NCBI RefSeq assembly: GCF_022482365.1
Contig: NZ_JAKVPE010000001.1
Location: 930,001 to 994,000, forward strand
Reading direction: 5' to 3'
Source: Limosilactobacillus sp.
GTDB taxonomy: Bacteria; Bacillota; Bacilli; Lactobacillales; Lactobacillaceae
Length of the DNA: 64,000 nt
In this document: positions 1 to 8,351 of the stretch, piece after piece
Numbering within the stretch: the stretch's first letter is position 1
Layout of the letters: each line of letters starts with the position of its first letter
Made by a program: the position numbers and the translations under genes
The notes under the pieces: generated by a model
Database searches by the model: none
Seen by the model: only the letters and a program-made list of their open reading frames with translations
What the model was told of the DNA's origin: nothing

Positions 1-116
1 ATCCACGAGCTATGTTTAATGGACATTCGTCAATGGATATCTATCGTAAGGCCTTCTACCAAGAGATATCACAGCTCCATCAACCAATAATCAATTGGTC
101 AGTATTATTTATTTGA
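1..116 (+). CDS. IS30 transposase, C-terminal end (partial)
   Basis: The last 38 or so codons of the same DDE transposase found complete at 857-1987, 29367-30497 and 45816-46946, ending in SVLFI-stop. The N-terminal part, with the helix-turn-helix and most of the catalytic core, is outside the window. Identity to the other copies is evident by eye over the whole stretch. Confidence 0.85.
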   Translation, partial: PRAMFNGHSSMDIYRKAFYQEISQLHQPIINWSVLFI

Positions 117-148
117 GTCCAGTGGCTAACTTATTCTTGAAATTTAGG
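1..148 (+). mobile_element. IS30-family element, right end only (copy 0)
   Basis: These bases match the last 148 bases of the complete IS30 copy at 29251-30529. They include the end of the transposase gene (stop near 116) and the right inverted repeat ending AATTTAGG at 148. The rest of the element lies left of the window. It faces the full copy at 825-2103 in inverted orientation, with the hsdS fragment between them. Confidence 0.9.
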
Positions 149-760
149 ACTTATTTAAGAACAATTGATAATAAAATTCAACTAAATAAGCAATTAAATG
201 CTAATTTACAAGAACTAAGACATATTCTATATAAACAGCTAATAGCACAGTCGGCTCTTAAAACGATTAGTATAAAAGAATTGTATAGCATTAAATATGG
301 CAAGACGTTACCCAAATCACAATTGTTAAGAACAGGCACTAAAGTTTTTGGTGCAAAAGGTTTTATGGGATATACAGAAAGAAAGCCCTTAGTTAATAAG
401 GCAACTGTTACAATAACGAGCCGTGGATCTGGGGCAGGATTCGTTAGTTATATTGATGAGGAAGAAGCATTTTTAACAAACAACTTATTGTACTTAATAG
501 ATAAAACTGGTTTGGGTTTATCATTCACTTATGAACTTATTAAAAGTAGTAAGCCTTCGCAGTTTGTAACCGGTTCAGCACAGCCACAACTGACTATAAA
601 TAATCTTAAGCAATTAAAATTAAAGATTCCCACTGATAGATTTATTATTGAACAGTTTAAAAATAATACCAAACGGATTGAAGATTGTATGAGTAATAAT
701 AAAATAGAGAATAATTCGCTTCAAAAACTAAGATTAGCATTTTTAAATTATTACTTTTAG
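149..760 (+). pseudogene. hsdS: Type I restriction-modification specificity subunit (hsdS), 3' part
   Basis: HsdS gives a type I restriction-modification complex its target sequence through two target recognition domains (TRDs), each followed by a conserved helical spacer. This fragment starts inside a spacer helix (IDNKIQLNKQLNANLQEL), continues through one TRD (TGTKVFGAKGFMGYTERK, TITSRGSGAG, FVTGSAQPQLTI) and ends with a second helical segment. The first TRD and the start are missing because an IS30 copy ends at 148; the apparent start codon at 95 lies in the IS. No hsdM or hsdR is in the window. The identically sequenced inverted IS ends on both sides could allow inversion of this segment. 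The family call is confident; function as it stands is unlikely. Confidence 0.8.
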
Positions 761-824
761 GCGGCTAAATTAGCATTTAGTGACTTGCAGAATATTATTG
801 TATTATTTTATCAAAAATGAGGTA

Positions 825-2103
825 CCTAAATTTCAAGAATAAGTTAGCCACTGGACTCAAATAAATAATACTGACCAATTGATTATTGGTTGATGGAGCT
901 GTGATATCTCTTGGTAGAAGGCCTTACGATAGATATCCATTGACGAATGTCCATTAAACATAGCTCGTGGATAGTGATTCATCCAATCATTAGTCGCTAT
1001 GATCTGAGCACTACTATAGTTATTTATAGCTTCACCTTTGGTAATCTCCTTGCGGAGAAACCGGTTATTGATCTCATTGGATCCACGTTCCCAAGGGGAA
1101 TACGGATCAGCATAGAAAACATGATCGTGAACTTGTGTTAACTCACTAAATTCTGAACCGTTGTCAGAGGTTATTGTCTTAAAAATGCGATAGTAAGCAT
1201 CTGTGCCCATTTTCTGGCGCAAATTTATAAAGAACTGATTTACTGCATGCGCAGTTTTACCAGCAATTTTACTCGTGATATTAACTCGTGAAAGGCGATC
1301 AGTCATTACTAGTACAACACTGTCATTACCGTTTTTCTGTCCCTGAACTGTATCCAGTTCCCAATGGCCAATTTCGGACCGTTGGTCCGCAGTTTGAGGT
1401 CGTTGAGCAATATTAGGCCCTAAGCACCTTTTAGCTTGCGGATGAGTTTGATGATGCTTACGTTTAGGTTTTTCAAAGAGGTCTAAATTGGACGTACGAA
1501 GCACACCCTCATTAATCCATTGATATAAAGTTACAACCGACTTTGGGATCAGGGTGCCATCATTCATTAAATCTCGAGCCTTATAAATAACCGCTTGTGG
1601 GGAGTAATGGTGGTCGTCAAACTCACCAAGCATTAGCTGATCAGCTAATCGTAAAAATTGCTTTGAAGAATAATATAAGCGACGACGACCAGAATGGCGG
1701 TGATGTTCAAGATATGTGGCCTGACCAGCTTCATAACTATAGATGTAGTAAGAATATTCGTAAATCTTACCATTAGATTTTTGACGACGAAGTTGGCGGA
1801 CCGTACCACGGTTGAGCTCGTTATTAATTGTTTGATGATTAACTCCTAATTGGCGACCAATTGCGCGATTGGAAAGTCCTTGCGACTTTAAAGTCGCAAT
1901 CATCACACGTTCTTCTTTAGTAAGATGAGCATTCTTTTTATGAGTAGTCAATAAAATAGTAGACATGGTATCATTTAAGTGCGTCATTTGACGGACATCC
2001 TTTCATATAGGTTTGGTTCACTTAATATGATACCTGATGTCACGCCGAATGGCGTTTTTTATTTACCACCAACTGGGTGGCTAACTTCATTCTATAATCT
2101 ACC
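825..2103 (-). mobile_element. IS30-family insertion sequence, complete copy A
   Basis: A 1279-bp element with imperfect terminal inverted repeats, right end CCTAAATTTCAAGAATAAG at 825 and left end ending CTATAATCTACC at 2103. It carries one transposase gene on the minus strand. It looks identical to copy B. Unlike copies B and C it has no flanking direct repeat: the 13 bases at 812-824 and 2104-2116 differ. That suggests recombination between IS copies after insertion. It separates hsdS from the phage-like island and cuts the 3' end of the gene at 2104-2765. Confidence 0.92.
857..1987 (-). CDS. IS30-family transposase (copy A)
   Basis: A 376-residue DDE transposase that cuts and joins the ends of its own element. 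The N-terminal helix-turn-helix (about residues 22-60, LTKEERVMIATLKSQGLS) binds the inverted repeats. The RNase H-like core has D212 (HWELDTVQ), D275 (TSDNGSEF) and E305 (ERGSNEI). Full length, no frameshift, with AAAGGA ahead of the start codon, so it should be active. The protein matches copy B and differs from copy C only at residue 71 (serine here). Confidence 0.95.
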   Translation of the reverse strand: MTHLNDTMSTILLTTHKKNAHLTKEERVMIATLKSQGLSNRAIGRQLGVNHQTINNELNRGTVRQLRRQKSNGKIYEYSYYIYSYEAGQATYLEHHRHSGRRRLYYSSKQFLRLADQLMLGEFDDHHYSPQAVIYKARDLMNDGTLIPKSVVTLYQWINEGVLRTSNLDLFEKPKRKHHQTHPQAKRCLGPNIAQRPQTADQRSEIGHWELDTVQGQKNGNDSVVLVMTDRLSRVNITSKIAGKTAHAVNQFFINLRQKMGTDAYYRIFKTITSDNGSEFSELTQVHDHVFYADPYSPWERGSNEINNRFLRKEITKGEAINNYSSAQIIATNDWMNHYPRAMFNGHSSMDIYRKAFYQEISQLHQPIINWSVLFI

Positions 2104-2765
2104 TTACCAAAAATAACTGGATAATGCTTAACTTTTGCTGACAGAAAGCCATGCTTGTCCCAGATAATTCCTGCTAAACGCTGATCTGTATTTTCACCAA
2201 ATACTCGTGAATCATCGTGTTGTATTAATAAAGAGCCATCATGGCTAAAATCTTTATTATCAATAACTAGTAATTCATAATTTTGATAAGACACATACTC
2301 ATTACTTAAAACACGTTCTGAAACCTTATTTACTAGCCGCTGTTGTTTTTGCAACAGTGGTTTTTTCTTTACACTACTTTTCCCTTGGGCTGCATCATTA
2401 ATGATCTTTTCAAGCTTTCTTGCATATGCATCCCCTGCTTTGGACGGATGAGTACTGATACCAACCTGCATTAAGCTTTTAGCAATCCGCGAGCGCGCCT
2501 GATAGTCCAGTCCATCAATATATTTAGCTATTCGCTCTGTACTTAAATGACCACCCACTCGCCGTGCTAAACGATTAATTGATGACCGTCCTGTGAAGTA
2601 ACTCTTAAAAGTATTTTCATTATATCCAATCAAATGATGGTACTTAACATTAGTCATCAATTCCATCATTTTGTCGACACATTCCGCTTGTGAACCTCCA
2701 TGACCTAAATATGGCTGCAATATCTTAGCCATTTTCGAGAATTCCTCGTTTGCCACATCTACCAC
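2040..2765 (-). CDS. Hypothetical protein, 3' end replaced by IS30 sequence
   Basis: I do not recognise this 241-codon frame. About 220 codons (2104-2765) are native. The last 20 or so (after FGKVDYRM) are read from the left end of IS30 copy A, so the natural C-terminus is lost. The N-terminal half is helical and basic (GYNENTFKSYFTGRSSINRLARRV), compatible with DNA binding; the middle is lysine-rich and the C-terminal part looks like beta structure. It is transcribed away from the early operon that starts at 3154, with an inverted repeat just upstream, a layout typical of a phage or island repressor or regulator. That role is inferred from position only. Confidence 0.5.
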   Translation of the reverse strand: MVDVANEEFSKMAKILQPYLGHGGSQAECVDKMMELMTNVKYHHLIGYNENTFKSYFTGRSSINRLARRVGGHLSTERIAKYIDGLDYQARSRIAKSLMQVGISTHPSKAGDAYARKLEKIINDAAQGKSSVKKKPLLQKQQRLVNKVSERVLSNEYVSYQNYELLVIDNKDFSHDGSLLIQHDDSRVFGENTDQRLAGIIWDKHGFLSAKVKHYPVIFGKVDYRMKLATQLVVNKKRHSA

Positions 2766-2774
2766 CTACTACTT

Positions 2775-2808
2775 TTGGTCAGTTGGTCGGTTAACCATAA
2801 CTAACCAA
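2775..2808. promoter_or_regulatory. Operator-like inverted repeat
   Basis: TTGGTCAGTT at 2775-2784 pairs with AACTAACCAA at 2799-2808 (9 of 10 positions), around a smaller GGTTAACC palindrome. It lies 10 bases upstream of the start codon at 2765 of the divergent gene. This is where an autoregulating island protein would be expected to bind. No experiment or family match supports the binding partner. Confidence 0.4.
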
Positions 2809-3153
2809 AGAATATTTTTATCAATCGGTATTAACCATCACCGACCTGAACACACCACCAATCTTTACTATCCTAATCACCGTGATGCTGCTCATGCTAT
2901 ACGCTTTCATTATATCAAGTTTTCTCATTAATACAAACGTATGTTCGGAAACGTCATACGATATGCACCATTTGATCACGGTGTTCCGACATATCAATAA
3001 TTTAATACTTATTGTTCTGTAACCAACCATCGGAAGGACGGCTGCAGTACCCAAGCGATCTTATCGTTTAGGTCTGTTTTATGCTGTCTTTTTAGTGGTT
3101 TTTAATATGCCTTCGATTCCTTCGCTTGGGAGATCCAAGAGGAGGAATTTTTT
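2809..3153. other. Intergenic control region at left end of the island
   Basis: No convincing gene. Short frames on both strands lack ribosome binding sites and family resemblance. A 9-base inverted repeat, CCCAAGCGA (3050-3058) and TCGCTTGGG (3122-3130), brackets the probable leader of the operon that starts at 3154, and a strong Shine-Dalgarno sequence (GAGGAGGAA) precedes that gene. The early promoter must lie here, but I cannot place its -35 and -10 boxes with confidence. Confidence 0.4.
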
Positions 3154-3612
3154 ATGAAGAAATACTACGACGACCGGAAACAACTCAACATGGAGATCTC
3201 AGATGCTAAAGATGGCAGCATGCGCATCAAGTTACATCAACCGACTGGCATCAAGGAAATCACGGTCACAGAAGCTGAAGGTAAAGAAATCATCGAACTT
3301 AATCGTATTGAGTACAACGATAACCACCGTGAAACTCGTCGTCATGTTTCACTTGAAGCCTATGATCCATACGGCGCCTTAGTACAAAACGATGCTGATC
3401 CATATCAAGCCGTAGTTAATAAGGAAGAAATGGACCAACTCTACCACAGCATCAATCAACTTAAACCTGAGCAGCAGAAATTAGTCATGAAAAAATTCTG
3501 GAATGATATGAAACAAGTAGATATTGCTAAGGACGATGGAGTGACCAAGATGGCGATCACTAAACGTTTCCAAACTATCTATCGACGGCTCAAGAAAAAT
3601 CTTCAAAAATAA
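3154..3612 (+). CDS. Sigma-70 region 4-like transcription factor
   Basis: 152 residues. The C-terminal 60 (about 90-150, LKPEQQKLVMKKFWNDMKQVDIAKDDGV, then MAITKRFQTIYRRLKKNL) have the pattern of sigma-70 region 4: a helix-turn-helix that reads the -35 box, followed by a basic helix. No region 2 is visible, so it is a region-4-only factor of the kind often found first in this early phage gene order. It probably controls transcription of the island. Strong SD (GAGGAGGAA), first gene of the plus-strand block. The N-terminal 85 residues are not recognised. Confidence 0.7.
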   Translation: MKKYYDDRKQLNMEISDAKDGSMRIKLHQPTGIKEITVTEAEGKEIIELNRIEYNDNHRETRRHVSLEAYDPYGALVQNDADPYQAVVNKEEMDQLYHSINQLKPEQQKLVMKKFWNDMKQVDIAKDDGVTKMAITKRFQTIYRRLKKNLQK

Positions 3613-3694
3613 TCGTTTACTTTTTTCTTTCCCATGGCCTGTAAGTGTAAGGCAGTTATTCCTTACCAAACTTAACAAGAAAGGAACGGTCAAA

Positions 3695-3898
3695 ATGGCT
3701 AACAAAATTTCTATTTCAGTAGCCAAGCATCCCCAACAAGATGGTGTTGTCAGTATGCGTCAAATCACAATCCGTGAACGGCTGCTGCGTTTACTACTCG
3801 GTCAACCACACCATCTGATGGTGATTACACCTGGCAAAGATGTTCAGCAACTGCAAATTAACGAAGTAAAGGAGGATTCATATGAGCGTAATGAATGA
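3695..3898 (+). CDS. Small hypothetical island protein
   Basis: 67 residues with SD AGAAAGGAA ahead of the start. The protein is basic in the middle (TIRERLLRLLLGQPHH) and acidic at the end, with no membrane segment. It overlaps the next gene by 17 bases, which points to translational coupling. No family recognised. Confidence 0.55.
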   Translation: MANKISISVAKHPQQDGVVSMRQITIRERLLRLLLGQPHHLMVITPGKDVQQLQINEVKEDSYERNE

Positions 3899-4199
3899 CT
3901 TCGATTTACAACTTAAGGAAGCTGAGAACCAGCTTGATCAAGCCAAGGATGCCATTCAGTCCATCCGTCAATTGCTATCAAGCAATCAGGATGCAGCCCC
4001 ATGTGATAATGAGCAACCAAAGCGCGATCCAGTTGAAGATAAAGTAACGGTTCGCAAGATGCTAGCAAAGAAGAGTGGTGAAGGCTACACCGCTCAAGTG
4101 AAAGCATTGCTTCATAAATTTGGTGCTGAAAAATTATCCGACGTAGGCCCTAAGGATTACAAGGATCTTTACTACAGTGCGGAGGGCTTGGGACAATGA
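3882..4199 (+). CDS. Hypothetical phage early protein
   Basis: 105 residues. The N-terminal 35 form a likely coiled coil (LKEAENQLDQAKDAIQSIRQ). The C-terminal part ends in a conserved-looking LSDVGPKDYKDLYYSAEGLG segment that I associate with small proteins upstream of the DUF2800 nuclease in related Firmicutes phages. Its function is unknown. SD AAGGAGGA lies 7 to 8 bases before the start. Its stop overlaps the next start (ATGA), so the two are probably coupled and may work together in recombination or replication. Confidence 0.6.
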   Translation: MSVMNDFDLQLKEAENQLDQAKDAIQSIRQLLSSNQDAAPCDNEQPKRDPVEDKVTVRKMLAKKSGEGYTAQVKALLHKFGAEKLSDVGPKDYKDLYYSAEGLGQ

Positions 4200-5335
4200 G
4201 TTCACCAAAATATCACGCTTTACTATCAGCTTCCAGTGCCAACCGTTGGCTAAGTGCTCCGCCACTACCGCGATTAGAACAATACTTTCCGCACACCACT
4301 TCAAACGCTGCCGCTGAAGGAACAGCTGCCCACGCACTAGGAGAATATAAGATCCATCGATTGCTCGGTGATAGGTTCAAGCGTCCTACTTCTGATTACC
4401 AATCAGATGAGATGGAAGACCTAACCGATGATTACGCTAGCTATGTCCTGGGACAATACCACCAAGCTAAGAAGTATGCTTCTGACGCCACCATCAATGT
4501 GGAACAGAAACTAGACTTCTCCAAGTACGTTCCGGAAGGCTTCGGTACCGGCGACTGCGTGATCGTTTCTGATCACCTGCTCCACATTATCGACTTCAAG
4601 TATGGCAAGGGTGTCCGGGTGGAAGCCAAGAACAACCCTCAGATGAAGCTCTATGCCGTTGGAGCATTAGAGATGTTTGGCAATCTGTACAACATCGATG
4701 AAGTTGAAACTACAATCTTTCAACCTCGCATGGCCAATATCAGTACCTGGACCATTAATGCCCAAAAATTGATGCACTGGGCCAATACCGAACTGAAAGA
4801 AAAAGCCGAATTAGCTTTTGCTGGCAAAGGCACTGTTCGTTATGGCCCCTGGTGCCAGTTCTCTGCCTGCAATGCCGTGCTGCGTGCTCGCTACAATTAT
4901 CATCACAAGCTCACCCGGTTTCAGCTCCGTTCACCGAGTTTACTAACAGACAGCGAAGTAGCTGAAGTTCTGGAACATATTGATGATTTAAATCGGTGGG
5001 CACACGAAGTTAAAGATTACGCTGCTGACTTGGCAATTAATCATGGTAAGCGGTGGCCGGGCTACAAAATTGTTGAAGGCCGTTCCATCCGTCGTTATAA
5101 AGATGAGAAAGCAGTCGCCAAGATTGCTGAAACTAATGGCATTCATAACATCTACCAACAAAAGTTATTGCCAATTACTAAGTTAGAAAAACAGCTCGGC
5201 AAAAAGAAATTCACCGAACTGTTCAGTCAAGAGATTATTAAACCGGCGGGCAGGCCGACTCTAGTGCCGAATTCCGATTGGCGGCAGAGTATTGGAAAAT
5301 CAAACCCAAAGGATGAATTTAAGGAGGAACCATAA
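4196..5335 (+). CDS. DUF2800 RecB/Cas4-like nuclease
   Basis: 379 residues of the DUF2800 family, a PD-(D/E)XK nuclease related to the RecB nuclease domain and Cas4. Visible motifs: N-terminal GTAAHALGE, then the catalytic GTGDCVIV followed by IIDFKYGKG, and QMKLYA (about residues 118-160). The usual C-terminal cysteine cluster is only partly present: the region WCQFSACNAVLRAR near residue 225 keeps two cysteines, so iron-sulphur binding is doubtful. It probably trims DNA ends during phage recombination or replication, with the ssDNA-binding-like protein encoded one base downstream. Confidence 0.82.
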   Translation: MSSPKYHALLSASSANRWLSAPPLPRLEQYFPHTTSNAAAEGTAAHALGEYKIHRLLGDRFKRPTSDYQSDEMEDLTDDYASYVLGQYHQAKKYASDATINVEQKLDFSKYVPEGFGTGDCVIVSDHLLHIIDFKYGKGVRVEAKNNPQMKLYAVGALEMFGNLYNIDEVETTIFQPRMANISTWTINAQKLMHWANTELKEKAELAFAGKGTVRYGPWCQFSACNAVLRARYNYHHKLTRFQLRSPSLLTDSEVAEVLEHIDDLNRWAHEVKDYAADLAINHGKRWPGYKIVEGRSIRRYKDEKAVAKIAETNGIHNIYQQKLLPITKLEKQLGKKKFTELFSQEIIKPAGRPTLVPNSDWRQSIGKSNPKDEFKEEP

Positions 5336-5336
5336 C

Positions 5337-5888
5337 ATGTCACAACAAACTAAGGTCGTTACTGGTATTAACACTCGTCTTTCTTACGCCAACATCTGGG
5401 AACCCAAGTCTATTAATGGCGGTAAAGAAAAATACTCAGTCAGTCTGATTATCCCCAAGTCAGATCAGAAGACAGTCTCCGCAATTGAGAAGGCCATCGA
5501 TGCTGCCATTCAAGAAGGCATTGGAAAGTTTGGTGGTAAGAAGCCTAACAAGGCCGCTCTGAAGCTACCTCTTCGCGATGGAGATGTGGAACGTGATGAT
5601 GCAGCCTACCAAGATAGCTATTTTATCAACGCTAATTCAATTACTGCTCCACAAATTGTGGACAAGCATGTTCAACCAATCCTTGATCGCAATGAAGTTT
5701 ACAGTGGCTGCTACGCTCGGGTTTCAATTAACTTCTATGCCTTTAACACCAACGGTAACCGTGGAATCGCCTGTGGCCTGGGTAACATCCAAAAGATCCG
5801 TGATGGTGAACCACTGGGTGGACATGCTAGTGCCAGTGATGACTTTACAGCAATTGATGATAGTAATGACGATGATTTCTTAGCTTAA
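5337..5888 (+). CDS. DUF2815 ssDNA-binding-like protein
   Basis: 183 residues of the DUF2815 family, which is found beside DUF2800 and phage polymerases and is thought to be a single-stranded DNA binding protein of OB-fold type. The start at 5337 is chosen over an upstream frame start because AAGGAGGAA sits 7 bases before it and it abuts the previous stop. The C-terminus is acidic (DDFTAIDDSNDDDFLA), as in SSB proteins, where such tails recruit partners. It probably coats DNA for the polymerase encoded next. Confidence 0.8.
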   Translation: MSQQTKVVTGINTRLSYANIWEPKSINGGKEKYSVSLIIPKSDQKTVSAIEKAIDAAIQEGIGKFGGKKPNKAALKLPLRDGDVERDDAAYQDSYFINANSITAPQIVDKHVQPILDRNEVYSGCYARVSINFYAFNTNGNRGIACGLGNIQKIRDGEPLGGHASASDDFTAIDDSNDDDFLA

Positions 5889-5896
5889 ACCAAAAG

Positions 5897-5928
5897 ATGG
5901 GCAGTCGACTTTGACTACCCATTTTTTG
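5897..5928 (+). terminator. Rho-independent terminator or attenuator
   Basis: ATGGGCAGTC (5897-5906) pairs with GACTACCCAT (5913-5922) and is followed by a T run. It lies between the DUF2815 gene and the polymerase gene and would lower, not necessarily stop, read-through within the early block. Confidence 0.7.
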
Positions 5929-5943
5929 TAGAAAGGATTTCTA

Positions 5944-7878
5944 ATGAAACAGCTTTCGATTGATATTGAAACTTATTCCAGCACCAACCTAAATCATACC
6001 GGGGTTTACCGTTATGCCGATAGTGATGACTTTGAACTCTTGCTATTCGGCTATGCTGTCGACTTTGGACCAGTTAAAGTCGTTGATTTAACCCAAGGCG
6101 AAAAGATTCCATCACAGATTATCCAAGCCCTAGATAATCCCAACATTATTAAGAGTGCTTTTAATGCTCAATTTGAACGGGTCTGTCTGTCACGCTTTGT
6201 TGGTCACCGCTTAAAGCCAACTGGTTGGCATTGTTCTCGCGTTTGGTCCGCTACTCTCGGACTACCTTTGTCACTGCGAGATGTCGGAAGCGTACTAGGG
6301 TTACCACGGCAAAAGATTACTGCTGGTAAGGAACTTGTTCGCTACTTTTGCACACCTTGCAAACCTACGAAGGCCAATCAAAATCGCACTCGTAACTTCC
6401 CCTACCATGCTCCTGATAAATGGCAACAGTTTAAGCAATACAATCAGCGTGACGTCGAGGTTGAAATGGAAATCACCCAGAAGCTCGAATGCTTCCCCGT
6501 CCCACAGAATGAATGGGAAAACTACTGGATGGATCAAGACATTAACGATCGCGGTATCCGGATTGACCAACAACTGGTTAACAATGCGATCAAATGTCAA
6601 AACGTCTTCCATGACCAGTACTTACAAACTGCTAAAGAATTAACAGGTCTAGCAAATCCTAACTCTCCATTACAGCTAAAAGACTGGCTCCAGCAGCAAG
6701 GTATTAAAACTAATTCACTATCCAAAGCATCAGTGGCACAGCTATTACAAACCACTACCGGCACGGTCCATCAAGTATTAGCTCTCCGCCAGTTGTTATC
6801 TAAATCAAGTGTCAAAAAGTATCAGGCTATGCAGAAAGCTATGTGCCAAGATGGTCGTGTCCATGGTCTTTTACAATTTTATGGTGCTAACCGGACAGGT
6901 CGGTGGGCTGGTCGCCTTGTACAAGTACAAAATCTTCCCCGTAATTCAATGCCAGACCTCGAAGAAGCTCGCGAATTAGTTAAGCAAGGCAACGTACCAG
7001 CACTTGCAATGCTTTATGATTCAGTGCCAGACGTCTTATCACAATTGATTCGCACTGCTTTTATCCCTAGCAAAAATCATCATTTCTACGTGGCTGACTT
7101 CTCAGCGGTTGAAGCACGAGTGATTGCTTGGCTATCTAATGAAAAATGGCGACAAGAATCCTTTGCCAAGAATGAAGATATCTATTGTGCATCCGCAAGC
7201 CAGATGTTTGGTGTCCCGGTGGTCAAACATGGAATCAATGGTGAACTCCGTCAAAAGGGTAAAATTGCGGAACTCGCCCTGGGCTATGGCGGTTCTATTG
7301 GTGCGCTCAAAGCCATGGGTGCCACTAAACTTGGCCTAACCGATGATGAATTACCACCACTGGTTCAAATGTGGCGTAATGCTAGTCCTCACATTGTGCA
7401 GTTTTGGTGGGACGTTGATAAAGCAGCTAAAGAATGTATTAAAACGCACCTCCCGCAAACTACCCACGGAATGAAGTTTATTTACCGGAGTGGCTGCATG
7501 TTTCTTCGTTTACGGTCGGGACGTTATCTTTGCTACCCCCAACCTAAAATTGGCATTAACCGGTTTGGTTCTGAATCGATTACCTTCATGGGGAACAACA
7601 CCGTGAAAAAATGGGATCGAATTGAAACCTATGGGGCCAAGCTGGTAGAAAACATTGTCCAAGCAACTAGTCGTGACCTGCTAGCTGAAGCAATGCGGCG
7701 GTTAGAAGCTACTGAGAATACGGTGGTAATGCATATTCACGATGAAGCCGTAATTGATGCCCCTTCCAATCGGTCACTTGACACCATGGTTCAGCTCATG
7801 ACCGAAGTTCCAGACTGGGCCAATGGCTTAATCCTCAACGCTGCTGGTTTTGTTAGCGACTTTTATAAAAAAGATTAA
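5944..7878 (+). CDS. Phage family A DNA polymerase with 3'-5' exonuclease
   Basis: 644 residues of the phage PolA type, probably the replicative enzyme of the island. The N-terminal exonuclease domain opens with SIDIETYSS (about residues 5-12), giving the metal-binding D and E. Polymerase motif A is ADFSAVEAR near 383, motif B QKGKIAELALGYGG near 436 and motif C MHIHDEAV near 596. All catalytic residues are present and the length is normal for the phage family, with no 5' nuclease domain. The neighbouring nuclease, SSB-like protein, primase-helicase and SNF2 helicase make up a near-complete replication set. Confidence 0.92.
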   Translation: MKQLSIDIETYSSTNLNHTGVYRYADSDDFELLLFGYAVDFGPVKVVDLTQGEKIPSQIIQALDNPNIIKSAFNAQFERVCLSRFVGHRLKPTGWHCSRVWSATLGLPLSLRDVGSVLGLPRQKITAGKELVRYFCTPCKPTKANQNRTRNFPYHAPDKWQQFKQYNQRDVEVEMEITQKLECFPVPQNEWENYWMDQDINDRGIRIDQQLVNNAIKCQNVFHDQYLQTAKELTGLANPNSPLQLKDWLQQQGIKTNSLSKASVAQLLQTTTGTVHQVLALRQLLSKSSVKKYQAMQKAMCQDGRVHGLLQFYGANRTGRWAGRLVQVQNLPRNSMPDLEEARELVKQGNVPALAMLYDSVPDVLSQLIRTAFIPSKNHHFYVADFSAVEARVIAWLSNEKWRQESFAKNEDIYCASASQMFGVPVVKHGINGELRQKGKIAELALGYGGSIGALKAMGATKLGLTDDELPPLVQMWRNASPHIVQFWWDVDKAAKECIKTHLPQTTHGMKFIYRSGCMFLRLRSGRYLCYPQPKIGINRFGSESITFMGNNTVKKWDRIETYGAKLVENIVQATSRDLLAEAMRRLEATENTVVMHIHDEAVIDAPSNRSLDTMVQLMTEVPDWANGLILNAAGFVSDFYKKD

Positions 7879-7897
7879 TTTTAATGGTTTACTTTCT

Positions 7898-7927
7898 GCC
7901 CTCATCTGGCTTATTGGTGAGGGCTTT
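7898..7927 (+). terminator. Hairpin with T run after the polymerase gene
   Basis: GCCCTCA (7898-7904) pairs with TGAGGGC (7918-7924), followed by TTTTTT. The upstream TGGTTTACTTT and the loop CTGGCTTAT are shared with a second hairpin at 22545-22584 whose stem has different paired bases. It probably terminates or attenuates transcription here. Confidence 0.65.
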
Positions 7928-7962
7928 TTTAGTTCTCTAATTTAATGAAAGGATCTGAATCT

Positions 7963-8349
7963 ATGTCAGAAGCAACCATAGCAATTACCAAGCTGCGCCA
8001 AGATAAACTGAATCCACACTACCGACCAATGATCTTTGTCATTGCGCCGTTTACAGAAGTAGTAAAGAGCGATGCTAAAAGTACCATGACAGTGCGCTCC
8101 AACTGCCGTTTTGTCTATCAACATGGCGGCATCCCCGTTTGTCCACAGCTTTACCTACCTCAATTTATTAACCTGCACCATTCACAGGAATTTCAAGTAG
8201 CCGCCTTTATTAACATTGTGCTACTAACCAAATGCGCCGAAGCCTGGTCATTTGGTAAGCCAACACATGATATGCGCTACTTCATCCGCTTAGCCAAACG
8301 TAAAAATAAAAATATCCGCTACTTTAATAACGAAATGGAGGCCAACTAA
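7963..8349 (+). CDS. DUF4406/DUF7768-like (deoxyribosyltransferase-fold) protein
   Basis: 128 residues. The opening strand MIFVIAPFTE, the GGIPVCPQLYLPQFIN segment and LTKCAEAWSFGK near the end match small phage proteins related to nucleoside 2-deoxyribosyltransferases. The start at 7963 is preferred to 7945 because GAAAGGA lies nine bases upstream of it. A role in nucleotide handling or modification is inferred from the fold; the substrate is unknown. It sits between the polymerase and the primase. Confidence 0.65.
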   Translation: MSEATIAITKLRQDKLNPHYRPMIFVIAPFTEVVKSDAKSTMTVRSNCRFVYQHGGIPVCPQLYLPQFINLHHSQEFQVAAFINIVLLTKCAEAWSFGKPTHDMRYFIRLAKRKNKNIRYFNNEMEAN

Positions 8350-8351
8350 AG

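Noticed and set aside
149-824. A single inversion between the two IS30 copies as explanation of the hsdS arrangement
   Set aside because: The 13 bases after 148 and after 2103, and before 825, do not match in the reversed pattern that one inversion would leave.
2821-3054. 77-codon minus-strand frame in the left control region
   Set aside because: No ribosome binding site, no recognisable family, and it lies in the control region between divergent genes.
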